Below are positions 38,374 through 46,995 of a stretch of DNA of 64,000 bases, piece after piece (the stretch's first letter is position 1; each line of letters opens with the position of its first letter). A program made the translations under genes and the position numbers. The DNA comes from Plastoroseomonas hellenica (lineage in GTDB: Bacteria; Pseudomonadota; Alphaproteobacteria; Acetobacterales; Acetobacteraceae): positions 124,001 through 188,000 of the forward strand of contig NZ_JAAGBB010000004.1 of assembly GCF_018129085.1 (NCBI RefSeq), written 5' to 3'. The notes under the pieces were generated by a model. That model searched no databases. It was given only the letters and a program-made list of their open reading frames with translations, and was not told the origin of the DNA.

Positions 38374-39294
38374 TCAGGCGAAGCCCGCCGCCGCGATCGC
38401 GTCCCGCACCTCCTCGATCGTCAGGGCGGAGAGCGGGATCCGGCGCAGGTGGATGCCACCACTGGCGCGCGGCGCGCAGAGCGCCGGGTCGCTATCGGCG
38501 CCGAAGAGCGTGAGGCCAGGGCAGCCGCAAGCGGCCAGGAGATGCATCGGACCGGTGTCGTTGCCGACCGCGAATACCGCCCGCCGCGCGATCGCCGCGA
38601 TGTCGGTCAGCGCAGTCCGTCCGGTGAGGTCGACGGCATCCGGCTGCGCTGCACGGATCGCGGCCGCCAGCGGCGCCTCGCCCCGCGCGCCGATCACGAC
38701 GGAGGGCAGCGGCAGCGCCGCCGCCAGGGCCGCGAAGCGCTCCATCGGCCAGCGCTTGGCAGGCCGCGACGGCGCAGCGCCCGGCACCAGCACGGCGAAA
38801 CGCTCCGGCAGGCCGAAGCGTGTGAGATCGGCGTCGAGCCAGCCGAGATCGGGTGCCGGGAATTGCGTGATCCCAGCCATCTCGAGCTGCTCGCGCTGCC
38901 GGTCGATGGTGTGCATGGAATCCCGTGCCGGATTGGCATGGGGGTGCGAGGCCCCGCGCGCGATGCCCGACCATTCCGCGCGCGCGCCCACGAAGAGCCG
39001 ATAGCGCGAGGAGCGGCCCGAGGTCTGCAGGTCGTAGACGCGATCGAAGCGCGCCGCGCGCAGCCGCCCGGCCAGCCGCAGCAACCCGCCCAGATCGCGC
39101 GCCGCCGGCCGCCCATCCTCCCAGACCTCATCGAACCAGGGCGAAAGCCGCGCCAGTGGCGCAAAGGGCGGCGTCGTCAGCAGGGTGATGCGCGCCGCTG
39201 GGTGATGCGCCCGGATCGCCGCGAAGGGCCCGAAGGCGAGCGCGAAGTCGCCGAGCGCCGCCAGCTTGATGACGAGGATGGAAGGCGCTTTCAT
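38374..39294 (-). CDS. Glycosyltransferase family 9 (heptosyltransferase-like)
   Basis: A 306-residue GT-B enzyme of the ADP-heptose:LPS heptosyltransferase family. The N-terminus is SILVIKLAALGDFALAFGPF; the nucleotide-sugar site is AVFAVGNDTGPMHLLAACGC (about 235), with PGAAPSRPAKRWP as the inter-domain motif. Likely role is in LPS core or cell-surface glycan assembly on the cytosolic membrane face. It is shorter than WaaC/WaaF (about 350). A GT4 gene lies upstream on the same strand. Confidence 0.88.
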   Translation of the reverse strand: MKAPSILVIKLAALGDFALAFGPFAAIRAHHPAARITLLTTPPFAPLARLSPWFDEVWEDGRPAARDLGGLLRLAGRLRAARFDRVYDLQTSGRSSRYRLFVGARAEWSGIARGASHPHANPARDSMHTIDRQREQLEMAGITQFPAPDLGWLDADLTRFGLPERFAVLVPGAAPSRPAKRWPMERFAALAAALPLPSVVIGARGEAPLAAAIRAAQPDAVDLTGRTALTDIAAIARRAVFAVGNDTGPMHLLAACGCPGLTLFGADSDPALCAPRASGGIHLRRIPLSALTIEEVRDAIAAAGFA

Positions 39295-39427
39295 GCCGGC
39301 CGCATGATGTACTGGGCGATGTCGGCGGTCATGCGGCCGGCATGAGTCTTGGTTTGGCGCGCAGCCGCCACACCAACCCTACGCGCAGAGACCCGGCTCC
39401 GAAAATCAAGATTTTCTCCGCCGGTTC

Positions 39428-40555
39428 TCACAGCAGTTCCCGATACACCGCGATGGTCGCGTCCTGCATCGCCCGCGTGGTATAGTGGGTCAGCACCGCC
39501 TGCCGCGCCGCCGCGCCGATCGCGGTACGTTCGGAGGCCGGCATCGCCAGCACGCGCGTCAACGCAGCGGCCAGCGCCACGGCATCACCGGGCGGCACCC
39601 GCCAGCCGGTCACCCCCTCCTCCACCGTCTCGCGCGGGCCGCCGAGGTCGGAGGCGATCACCGGCCGCGCCATAGCCTGCGCCTCGATCACCGTGCGGCC
39701 GAAGGCCTCGGCATCGGTCGAGGCGTGTACGACCACATCGGCCAGCAGCAGCGCCGCCGCCATGTCCTCGGCATGGCCGACCAGCCGCACGCGTCCGCCG
39801 AGCCCGAGCGCCGCGATGCGCGCCTCAAGCTCGGTCGCGAAACCGCGCTTGCCGCCCTGGTTGCCGACCAGCAGCGCCATGGCAGCGCCCGGTATCGCGG
39901 CCATCGCCTCCACCAGCACGCCCTGCCCTTTCCAGCGGGTGATGCGGCCGGGCAGCAGCACCACCGGGCGTCGCTCCGGCAGATCCCAGGCCGCGCGCAG
40001 CACGGCGATGCGCTCCGGCGCCACCAGCGCAGGGTCGAAGCGGCGCGGATCGACGCCGCGCGGGATGATGCGGATGCGCTCGGCCGGCGTGCCGTGGCGC
40101 TCCGCGATCAGCGCCGCGATGAAGCGGCTGATCGCGATCACCCGATCGCCCTTCGCCATCACCGCGTTGTAGGCGCGCTTGCCCGGGAAGCCTTCATTGT
40201 AGGTGCCGTGATAGGTCGTGACGAAGCACGCGCCGGTGCGGCGTGCCGCCAGCAGCGCCGACCAGGCCGGCCCGCGCGAACGCGCATGCAGGATCGCGAC
40301 GCCCTCCGCCCGCACCAGCGCCGCCAGCCGCGCGGCATTGCGCCAGATCGCGAGCGGCGACTTCCGATCGAGCGGCAGCGCCACATGCCGCGCCCCGAGC
40401 CGCTCCAGCTCCGCCACCATCGGGCCGCCGGCCGAGGCGACGATGGCGCGGAAGCCGGCCGCGATCTGCGCCTCCGCGATTTCGATCGTACCGCGCTCCA
40501 CGCCGCCGGTGACGAGGGCGGGCAGCACCTGGAGGATGGCCGGTGGAGTGATCAT
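39428..40555 (-). CDS. Glycosyltransferase family 4
   Basis: A 375-residue GT-B enzyme. It has an N-terminal acceptor domain (ILQVLPALVTGGVERGTIEI), GVDPRRFDP, VVLLPGRITRWKGQGVLVEA and the retaining GT4 EX7E motif (EAFGRTVIEAQAMARPVIAS, about 300). It probably transfers a hexose to LPS or exopolysaccharide. It lies 133 bp upstream of the GT9 gene on the same strand, so a joint surface-glycan role is likely. Confidence 0.9.
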   Translation of the reverse strand: MITPPAILQVLPALVTGGVERGTIEIAEAQIAAGFRAIVASAGGPMVAELERLGARHVALPLDRKSPLAIWRNAARLAALVRAEGVAILHARSRGPAWSALLAARRTGACFVTTYHGTYNEGFPGKRAYNAVMAKGDRVIAISRFIAALIAERHGTPAERIRIIPRGVDPRRFDPALVAPERIAVLRAAWDLPERRPVVLLPGRITRWKGQGVLVEAMAAIPGAAMALLVGNQGGKRGFATELEARIAALGLGGRVRLVGHAEDMAAALLLADVVVHASTDAEAFGRTVIEAQAMARPVIASDLGGPRETVEEGVTGWRVPPGDAVALAAALTRVLAMPASERTAIGAAARQAVLTHYTTRAMQDATIAVYRELL

Positions 40556-40643
40556 GTGGCGGATGGGTTAACCGGCCGGCCGCGCAGGGTCCAGCCCGTC
40601 CGTGGTTCCCGTCCAGTGCCGGGCGGGGTAAGGGAGGGTCGCG

Positions 40644-40970
40644 ATGTCCCTCTATTTCATGGCCATGCTGCTGCTCTCAGCGGCCGCTTACATCCATTCG
40701 CGCGCCACCGAGCCCGAGTTCCGCCCGGAATCGCCGATGACGGACGCCGTCTGGCGCATCATCAGCCATGCCTGCCTGGCGGCCTGGCTGGCGCTGATCG
40801 TCTGGGGCGCGCTGAAGCTGCATTGGACGCAGCCCCTGTCCGGCGTCATCGGCTCGCTCGGCGTCAATGCGATCATCATGAGGGTCCGGCCGATGTCGAT
40901 CTGGCCGGGCCTCTCCATGCTGCTCGGCGCCGCCGGCTTCGCGGCGGCGAGCCGGGCTGTCTTTGGCTAG
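40644..40970 (+). CDS. Small integral membrane protein, function unknown
   Basis: A 108-residue protein with about three hydrophobic segments: MSLYFMAMLLLSAAAYI, ACLAAWLALIVWGALKL and PGLSMLLGAAGFAAASRA. A short His/Arg/Glu-rich stretch follows the first helix. No family is recognised. AGGGAGG lies about 10 bp before the ATG at 40644. Its stop abuts the convergent TonB-receptor gene with no gap. Confidence 0.65.
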   Translation: MSLYFMAMLLLSAAAYIHSRATEPEFRPESPMTDAVWRIISHACLAAWLALIVWGALKLHWTQPLSGVIGSLGVNAIIMRVRPMSIWPGLSMLLGAAGFAAASRAVFG

Positions 40971-43511
40971 CTAGAACCTGTGCCGCAGCGTCGCCAGGAC
41001 GGTGCGGCGGAAACCGTACCAGCACCAGGCATAGGTGTTGCACGAGGCCACGTAGTCCTTGTCGAAGAGGTTGGTCACGTTCACCTGCAGCGAGGTCCCC
41101 TGCAGCGTCGGGCTGAGCTGCCCGAGGTCGTAGCGCGCCATCAGGTCCACCAGCGTGTAGTCCGGCACGCGCAGCGTATTGGCGGTGTCGCCCCAGGTCG
41201 CGCCGACGTAGCGGACGCCCGCGCCCAGCGCGAGCCCCGCCATCGATGAGCCTTCCTGGAAGGTGTAGCTGCCCCAGACCGAGGCCATGTGGCGCGGCAC
41301 TCCGATCGGCACCGTCCCGCGCTCGGGCCGGCTATAGGTCGGGGCGCCGATGATGCCGGTGCTGGCCGTGGCGGTCGCGTTGCTGCCGGTGACCTCGCTA
41401 TCGAGATAAGTATAGGCAGCGGCGATGTCGAAGCCGGCAGCGAGGCTCGCCTTGACTTCCAACTCCACGCCGCGCGTACGGATCGCGCCGGTCTGCACGG
41501 AGTAGCGGCTGTCATTCGGATCGGTGGTCAGCACGTTCTGGCGCCGCAGGTCGAAGGCCGCCAGCGAGATGAGGGTATTGCTGCCCGGCGGCTGGTAGCG
41601 GATGCCGATCTCGTGCTGCTGCCCCGTCGTCGGCTCGAAGGGCCCCGCCCCACGCACCGGCGAGAAGGTGCCGCTCTGCGGCTCGAAGCTCTCCGTGTAG
41701 GAGTAGTAAGGCGCGAGGCCGAAATCGGTCAGGTAGACGATGCCCGCACGACCGGTGAAGGCGCTGGTGTCCATCTGGCTGCGGGCGATCCCGCCCGTCG
41801 CCAGGGTCTCGGTGCGGCTCTCGGTATCGTACCAGTCCTGCCGGCCGCCGAGCTGGATCGCGATGGGCCCGAAGCGGATCTGGTCCTGCATGTAGAGGCC
41901 GACGCCGTTCTGCTCCTGCCTTGCCCGCGTCTGGTAGGCGAGCGTGGGGACGCGGATGTTGTAAACTGGGGCGAAGACATCCTGCGCCGGGACGCCGACC
42001 GTGCTCGAGCCGCTGAAGGTCCTGCTGCTCACGGTGTAGTAGTCGAGCCCCGCGAGCAGCGTGTGCTGGACCGGCCCGGTCCGGAAGCGGCCCTCGATCT
42101 GGTTGTCGAGCGTGACGGAATCGAAGGCCACGTTGGTGCCGGTGATGCCGCGCTGGACGGTGCGGAAATCGGCCAGCAGGTTCGCCGTATAGATGCCGTA
42201 GAGCTGGCGGTAATAGCCTTCGGTCCGCGCATAGCGGAAGTTCTGCCGGACGGTCAGCCAGTCGTTGAAGCGATGCTCGGCCAGCCAGCCGATCTGGTAC
42301 TGGGTGCGGTTCAGCCGGTCGAAGCTCGGGTCGCCGTCCCAGAGGCTCGAGGAGATGCGGCCGCGCGGGTTGGGCAGGGCCGAGCCATAGGCCGGCACGG
42401 CGCCATAGGTGCCGCCCCAGGGGTCGCGCTGATAGAGGCCGAGCAAGGTGATGCTCGTGTCCTCGGTGGGACGGAAGGTGATGGAAGGCGCGATGAAATA
42501 GCGTTCCTCCCGCGCATGATCGATCTGGCTGTCCGAGCGCGAATAGGAAGTGATGACGCGGCCGAGGATGGTGCGGTCCTCGTTCAGGGCGCCGCTGAGG
42601 TCGAGGCCGACGCGGAAGGTGCCCCAGCTCCCGCCCTGCAGTTGGAGCTCGCGGTAGGGCTGCTCGGTCGGGCGCTTGCTCACGAGGTTCACAAGGCCGC
42701 CGGGGCCGGACTGGCCGAACAGCACCGAGGCTGGGCCGCGCAGGATATCCACCCGCTCCAGCCGGAAGGGATCGACGCTCGGGTTGGCGTCACGGCCGCC
42801 GAAGGTGCGCATGCCGTCGAGGAATTGCGGCGCGGTGAAGCCGCGGATGGAATATTGGTCGAGCCGCCCGACGACGCCGCGCGTCTCGACCGCGACGCCT
42901 GGCGTGTAGCGCATGATGGCGTTGAGGTTGTGCGCGGACTGCGCCTCGATCTGGTCGCGCGTGACGACGGAGATGGACTGCGGCGTCTCGATGATCGGCG
43001 TGTCGGTCTTGGTGCCGGTCGCGGCGATCTCGGCGACATAGCCGCGGACCGGGGTCCAGCCCTGGGGGAGCCCGGCATCGACCCGGACTTCCGGCACCGC
43101 GATGGCGCCGTCCGCGGACCCGCCGGCGGGCATGCGCACCAGGGTCACCGTGGTCGGGCCGGTGAGGCGGTAGGACAGGCCGGTGCCGGCCAGCAGCCTG
43201 GCCAGGGCCTCGGCCGCGGTCTGACGCCCGGTGGTGCCCGGCGAAGCCACGCCCTGCCCGAGATCGGCCGGATACCCAACCTCCCAGCCGGTCGCGCTGC
43301 TGAAGGCATTGAGCGCGGAGGCAAGCGGCTGCGGCGCAATCTGGAACTGGAAGGCAGGCGTCGGCGCGGCCTGCGCCTGTGGCGGGCTCGGCTGGGTGCG
43401 GGCCGGAAGCGCGCCGAGGGCCGTCGTGGCCAGGAGGGCCGCGGCCAGCGGCACGCTGATCCAGCGCGCCCTCTCCGGCCAATTCGGAAGGCCGGAACCA
43501 TCCCAAGTCAT
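40971..43511 (-). CDS. TonB-dependent siderophore receptor with N-terminal STN signalling domain
   Basis: 846 residues from the ATG at 43511. It has a signal peptide, an STN domain (FQIAPQPLASALNAFSSATG, about 57-110), a plug domain (TPQSISVVTRDQIEAQSAHN; ILRGPASVLFGQSGPGGLVN) and a beta-barrel ending in aromatic GFRRTVLATLRHRF. It imports ferric siderophore with TonB energy and signals its own expression through the adjacent FecR/FecI pair. An ATG at 43535 also opens the frame, but it lies inside a long palindrome and lacks a ribosome-binding site. Confidence 0.93.
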   Translation of the reverse strand: MTWDGSGLPNWPERARWISVPLAAALLATTALGALPARTQPSPPQAQAAPTPAFQFQIAPQPLASALNAFSSATGWEVGYPADLGQGVASPGTTGRQTAAEALARLLAGTGLSYRLTGPTTVTLVRMPAGGSADGAIAVPEVRVDAGLPQGWTPVRGYVAEIAATGTKTDTPIIETPQSISVVTRDQIEAQSAHNLNAIMRYTPGVAVETRGVVGRLDQYSIRGFTAPQFLDGMRTFGGRDANPSVDPFRLERVDILRGPASVLFGQSGPGGLVNLVSKRPTEQPYRELQLQGGSWGTFRVGLDLSGALNEDRTILGRVITSYSRSDSQIDHAREERYFIAPSITFRPTEDTSITLLGLYQRDPWGGTYGAVPAYGSALPNPRGRISSSLWDGDPSFDRLNRTQYQIGWLAEHRFNDWLTVRQNFRYARTEGYYRQLYGIYTANLLADFRTVQRGITGTNVAFDSVTLDNQIEGRFRTGPVQHTLLAGLDYYTVSSRTFSGSSTVGVPAQDVFAPVYNIRVPTLAYQTRARQEQNGVGLYMQDQIRFGPIAIQLGGRQDWYDTESRTETLATGGIARSQMDTSAFTGRAGIVYLTDFGLAPYYSYTESFEPQSGTFSPVRGAGPFEPTTGQQHEIGIRYQPPGSNTLISLAAFDLRRQNVLTTDPNDSRYSVQTGAIRTRGVELEVKASLAAGFDIAAAYTYLDSEVTGSNATATASTGIIGAPTYSRPERGTVPIGVPRHMASVWGSYTFQEGSSMAGLALGAGVRYVGATWGDTANTLRVPDYTLVDLMARYDLGQLSPTLQGTSLQVNVTNLFDKDYVASCNTYAWCWYGFRRTVLATLRHRF

Positions 43512-43533
43512 TGCAATCGCACTCCCTCTCGGC

Positions 43534-43565
43534 ATCAGAACTGCGAACGGTTCGCATCTTCTGAT
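43534..43565. promoter_or_regulatory. Long inverted repeat upstream of the TonB-receptor gene
   Basis: ATCAGAA-c-TGCGAAC-g-GTTCGCA-tc-TTCTGAT. The inner TGCGAACGGTTCGCA is a perfect 15-nt palindrome and the outer 7-bp arms also pair. It lies 23 bp upstream of the receptor start, in the fecR-receptor gap. It could be an operator or an mRNA hairpin; there is no T-run for a terminator. Confidence 0.6.
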
Positions 43566-43619
43566 GACCCGACGTCCGAGCGGGGCAGAACGCGTAAAAA
43601 AGGCCGGACGATCCCGGTG

Positions 43620-44600
43620 CTAGTGGAGGATCAGCACCGTATCCGTGATCCGGGTCATCCGGGCGTGCAGGATGGCCGCGAGCGAAGCCAGGGTCTGGAC
43701 CGGGTCGTCAAGGCGGTAATTGCCGGTCAGACGCACGGCGCCGAGCCGCCCGTCGCCGAGGATGATCAGGCCGGGATGGTAGCGCCGCAACTCGTGCAGG
43801 ACGTCCCGCAGCGGCTGATCCACGAAGACGAGCCGCCCGTCGACCCAGGCCATGGCGGCCGCGGCATTCACCCCCTCCACGGGACCAACGCCCTCGGCGT
43901 CGACCTGGACCTGCTGGCTCGCGGTCAGGCGCACCGTTCCCCCACCTGGCCGCCCGACCAGGACCGCGCCGTGCCGCACCGCGACCGTCACCCGCCCGTC
44001 GAGATACCGCACGGTGAACGCCGTCCCGGTGACCTGGACCTGCGTCGATCCGGCCCGCACCTCGAAAGGGCGAGCCTGTTCGGAAGCAACGTCGAAATAG
44101 GCGGCGCCCTTCAGAAGCCGGACGCGTCGCCGGCTGCTGCTCATCTCCGCGACAATGGCCGTGCCGGTGTCGAGGACGAGCCGCGAGCCATCCTCCAGGG
44201 TCAGCCTCTCCTGGTTGCCCGTACCCGTCACGAGGTCGGCCTGCAGGCGCGTCGGCAGGTCAAAGCGCCAGCCGATCCAGGCCGCGACCAGCGCCGCCGC
44301 CGCGATCGAACTCGCCCGCCGCCAGGGCCAGCCCGGCAAGGAACGGCGCGGCCTGGCCGCCGGGGACGGAGGCGCGAGGCGTGCCTGGGCAAGCCGCGCC
44401 GCCTGCTTCAGTTGCGGCGAGGACCAGACGGCGCTGACGGATCGCCACGCCGCTTCATGCGCCGGATCCGATGCGCGCCAGGCGTCGAAGGCGGCCTGCT
44501 CGGCGCCACCCCAGCCGCCGGACCGCTGGCGGATGTGCCAATCCAGGGCCTGGTCCATCACCGGCCCGAGCGCCTGGCCGGCCGGTCTTCCCTCGCTCAT
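43620..44600 (-). CDS. fecR: FecR-type anti-sigma/sigma-regulator protein
   Basis: A 326-residue inner-membrane regulator. It has a cytosolic N-terminus with the FecR start (ALDWHIRQRSGGWGGAEQAA, then FDAWRASDPAHEAAW), one membrane helix (SSIAAAALVAAWIGWRF, about 95-111) and a periplasmic FecR domain (GNQERLTLEDGSRLVLDTGT; LLKGAAYFDV; VTGTAFTVRY). It senses the STN domain of the receptor and controls FecI. It sits between fecI and the receptor gene, the standard order. Confidence 0.92.
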   Translation of the reverse strand: MSEGRPAGQALGPVMDQALDWHIRQRSGGWGGAEQAAFDAWRASDPAHEAAWRSVSAVWSSPQLKQAARLAQARLAPPSPAARPRRSLPGWPWRRASSIAAAALVAAWIGWRFDLPTRLQADLVTGTGNQERLTLEDGSRLVLDTGTAIVAEMSSSRRRVRLLKGAAYFDVASEQARPFEVRAGSTQVQVTGTAFTVRYLDGRVTVAVRHGAVLVGRPGGGTVRLTASQQVQVDAEGVGPVEGVNAAAAMAWVDGRLVFVDQPLRDVLHELRRYHPGLIILGDGRLGAVRLTGNYRLDDPVQTLASLAAILHARMTRITDTVLILH

Positions 44601-44669
44601 CTCAGCAAGCCCCGATCCTTAACCGGCTGCTCCCGTTGACATGACGTCCGGCACGGCGACAACGCGTAA

Positions 44670-45197
44670 TCACGGCCGGTCCAGCTCCGCATGCACGGTC
44701 ATGCAGGCGAGCATGGCCGCCTTGAGGTCCTTCTGGACCGTGCTCAGCGAGACACCCAAAAGGGCGGCGATGTCGCCGAGGGTCACGCCCTCGAGCCGGC
44801 TCAGGACGAAGATCCGCTGCTGGCGCCGGGGAAGGCGGGACAGGGCGGCATCCAGGCGCCGAAGAAGCTGCCTGTCGCGGGCGCTGGCTTCAGGGTTCGC
44901 CACCGCCACCGGGATCTCGTCCAGGTTCCGGACCGCATGCTCCGGCAGCACCACGGTACCGCGGCGCCTGACCGAGCGGAGGTGATCCAGCGCCAGGTTC
45001 CTGGCCGTCTGATGAAGGAAGGGCGCGAGGTGTTCGACCGGCCGGTCCCGCAGGGCCGCCGACACTTTGAGGTAGGCGTCCTGGATCAATTCCTCGGCGA
45101 TCGGCAGGCTGCCGACCATCCGGACCAGGCCACGCACGAGTACCAAGCGCTCGCGGATGAATACCCGGTCGAGATCTTCTCGTACCTGATCGCTCAC
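44670..45197 (-). CDS. fecI: FecI-type ECF sigma factor
   Basis: A 175-residue sigma-70 family protein with region 2 (AEELIQDAYLKV; LHQTARNLALDHLRSVRRRG) and region 4 (LSRLPRRQQRIFVLSRLEGV, then TLGDIAALLGVSLSTVQKDL). It directs RNA polymerase to the receptor promoter. The GTG at 45195-45197 (VSDQVREDLDRVF) fits family length; a GTG at 45236 would add 13 unrelated residues. A Fur-box-like palindrome lies about 190 bp upstream. Confidence 0.9.
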   Translation of the reverse strand: MSDQVREDLDRVFIRERLVLVRGLVRMVGSLPIAEELIQDAYLKVSAALRDRPVEHLAPFLHQTARNLALDHLRSVRRRGTVVLPEHAVRNLDEIPVAVANPEASARDRQLLRRLDAALSRLPRRQQRIFVLSRLEGVTLGDIAALLGVSLSTVQKDLKAAMLACMTVHAELDRP

Positions 45198-45387
45198 CGG
45201 GCAGTGCGAAGCCCAGCGAGAATGCGCCGCACCCACCGAAGCTTTGCCAATGCCCCCATGGCAGCACCCGCATGCTCGCAGGTCCGCTCCGTGCAGGGCG
45301 AGTATTCCAGAGGCCTCGGCACGGGCTCTCTCCGCTGCACAATGATATCGCTACGCCATCCCCGATGGCCGAGGTCGCGTAACGCGT

Positions 45388-45404
45388 TTGCGAGTCATTT
45401 GCAA
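45388..45404 (-). promoter_or_regulatory. Possible Fur/iron-regulator box upstream of fecI
   Basis: TTGCGAGTCATTTGCAA: an imperfect 17-nt palindrome (6 of 8 pairs) resembling TTGCGAATCATTCGCAA-like Fur boxes. It lies about 190 bp upstream of the chosen fecI start; iron control is expected for this cassette. Promoter elements were not resolved. Confidence 0.4.
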
Positions 45405-45434
45405 CTAGGAGGCCCGAAACTACCCGAACCCGTG

Positions 45435-45456
45435 CGGACGGGCTGCAGCCCGTCCG
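45435..45456 (-). terminator. Palindrome after the hydroxyacid dehydrogenase gene
   Basis: CGGACGGGCT-GC-AGCCCGTCCG, a perfect 22-nt palindrome about 30 bp past the stop of the gene at 45488. It is a likely terminator hairpin. The rest of the 290-bp gap to fecI shows only the Fur-like site. Confidence 0.55.
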
Positions 45457-45487
45457 AATGTCCGCCAAGACGTCTCAACGCGTAGTT

Positions 45488-46399
45488 TCAGCCTGCCCCT
45501 GCCCGGTTGCCGCCGCCGAGCGCCTCGCCGGCCAGCTTCTCCGAGAGCTGCGCCAGCGCCGTGTGGTCCTGCCCAGGTCCGAGCAGCGCCGAGGCGCTGG
45601 CGGAAAGCTCCCGGCAGAGCGCCGAGAAGGGCGTCGGCGTCCCGGTCTCGCGCCCGACCTCGAGCGCGATCGACAGGTCCTTCACCATCAGGTCGAGCCC
45701 GAAGCCGGAATCGAAGCGCCGCGTCAGCACGTACTGCTTGAACTTCTTCTGGGTGGAGTTGTTCATGCCCGTCGATGCGTTCAGCACATCGACCATCAGC
45801 GCGGGATCGAGGCCGAAGCGCTGCCCGATCAGCAGCGCCTCGATGCCGATCAGGAAGCCGCCGGCGCTGACCAGGTTGTTCAGCGCCTTCATCGCCTGGC
45901 CGGCGCCGACGCCGCCGCAGCGATGGATGCTGGTGCCCATGGCGCGCAGCACCGGATCGACGCGGTCGAGCACCGCATCCTCGCCACCCGCCATGATCGC
46001 GAGTTCGCCGCTCTTCGCGCGCGGCACGCCGCCGGAGACCGGGCAATCCACCACCGCGACGCCGCGCTCCGCGAGGGTCGCCGCGATCTCCCGCGTGCGG
46101 CCCGGCGCGCCGGAGGTCATGTCGACCAGCACGCTGCCGGCGGCGAGCACCGGCGCGATCTGCGCCGCGACCTCGGCCACTTGCTTGCTGGTCGGCAGGA
46201 TGGTGATGATCACCTCCGCCCCACGCACGGCCTCCGCAGGACCGGCGGCGGCGGTGCCGCCGGCCTCCGCCACGAACTTGTCCGCGCGGCCCGGGACGGC
46301 GTCGCTCACCGCCACCGCAAATCCGGCCTTCACCAGGTTGGCCGCCATCGGCCAGCCCATGTTGCCGATGCCGATGAAACCAATTTTGGAAACATCCAT
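45488..46399 (-). CDS. NAD(P)-dependent 3-hydroxyacid dehydrogenase (GarR/MmsB-like)
   Basis: A 303-residue beta-hydroxyacid dehydrogenase. It has Rossmann GFIGIGNMGWPMAANLVKAG, substrate-binding DCPVSGGVPRAKSGELAIMA and the catalytic-Lys motif GAGQAMKALNNLVSAG (about 170). Members include 2-hydroxy-3-oxopropionate reductase and 3-hydroxyisobutyrate dehydrogenase; the substrate cannot be separated by motif. The ATG at 46399 is used rather than an ORF start 20 residues farther up. It is 56 bp after the carboxymuconolactone-decarboxylase-like gene. Confidence 0.9.
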   Translation of the reverse strand: MDVSKIGFIGIGNMGWPMAANLVKAGFAVAVSDAVPGRADKFVAEAGGTAAAGPAEAVRGAEVIITILPTSKQVAEVAAQIAPVLAAGSVLVDMTSGAPGRTREIAATLAERGVAVVDCPVSGGVPRAKSGELAIMAGGEDAVLDRVDPVLRAMGTSIHRCGGVGAGQAMKALNNLVSAGGFLIGIEALLIGQRFGLDPALMVDVLNASTGMNNSTQKKFKQYVLTRRFDSGFGLDLMVKDLSIALEVGRETGTPTPFSALCRELSASASALLGPGQDHTALAQLSEKLAGEALGGGNRAGAG

Positions 46400-46455
46400 G
46401 CGCGGCCGATTCAGACCTCCGCGCCCTTCGGCGCTTCGGTCATCGGACGCGGCAG

Positions 46456-46857
46456 TCACGCCTTCTTCGCGGGAAGCGCGCCCTCGGCCACCAGTACCTC
46501 ATGCGCCGCCTTGAAGGCGTCGAGGCCGGCCGGGATGCCGCAATAGGCCGTCGCGTGCAGCAGCGTCGCCTTGATCTCCTCGACGCTCACGCCGTTGTTC
46601 AGCGCGCCCTTCACGTGCAGCTTGATCTCCGGCGTCTTGCCGAGCGCCGTCAGCATCGCGAGGTTGAGCAGGCTGCGGGTCTTGCGGTCGAGCGTCGGGT
46701 CGCCCCAGGCCCAGCCCCAGGCGATCGCGGTGGTGGCGCGCTGGAACGACATCATGAAGTCGTCGGCCTTGGCCATGGAGCCATCCACATACTCGGCGCC
46801 CAGCACGGCGCGGCGGATCGGCAGGCCCTTGTCAAAGAGCGCGCTATCGTCGGACAT
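46456..46857 (-). CDS. Carboxymuconolactone decarboxylase-family protein
   Basis: A 133-residue helical protein of the CMD/AhpD-like superfamily. Features are RRAVLGAEYVDGSMA, the AWGWAWGDPTLDRKTRSLLN region, HVKGALNNGVSVEEIKATLL and HATAYCGIPAGLDAF, the arrangement of PcaC (gamma-carboxymuconolactone decarboxylase, protocatechuate pathway). There are no other pca genes nearby, so the substrate may differ. The ATG at 46855-46857 has GGAGG upstream. It probably forms an operon with the dehydrogenase at 45488. Confidence 0.85.
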   Translation of the reverse strand: MSDDSALFDKGLPIRRAVLGAEYVDGSMAKADDFMMSFQRATTAIAWGWAWGDPTLDRKTRSLLNLAMLTALGKTPEIKLHVKGALNNGVSVEEIKATLLHATAYCGIPAGLDAFKAAHEVLVAEGALPAKKA

Positions 46858-46995
46858 CGGTTCCCTCCTTCGGGTTTCGGGCACAGGCTTGCGCGCAGTG
46901 GCCCTGGGGTCAACTGGGGATAGTCTGATTGTCGGACAAAAACAGATCGGCGGCGCGAAGCGGAGCGGCTCGATCCGAGGTTGAGGAAGCGGCAG

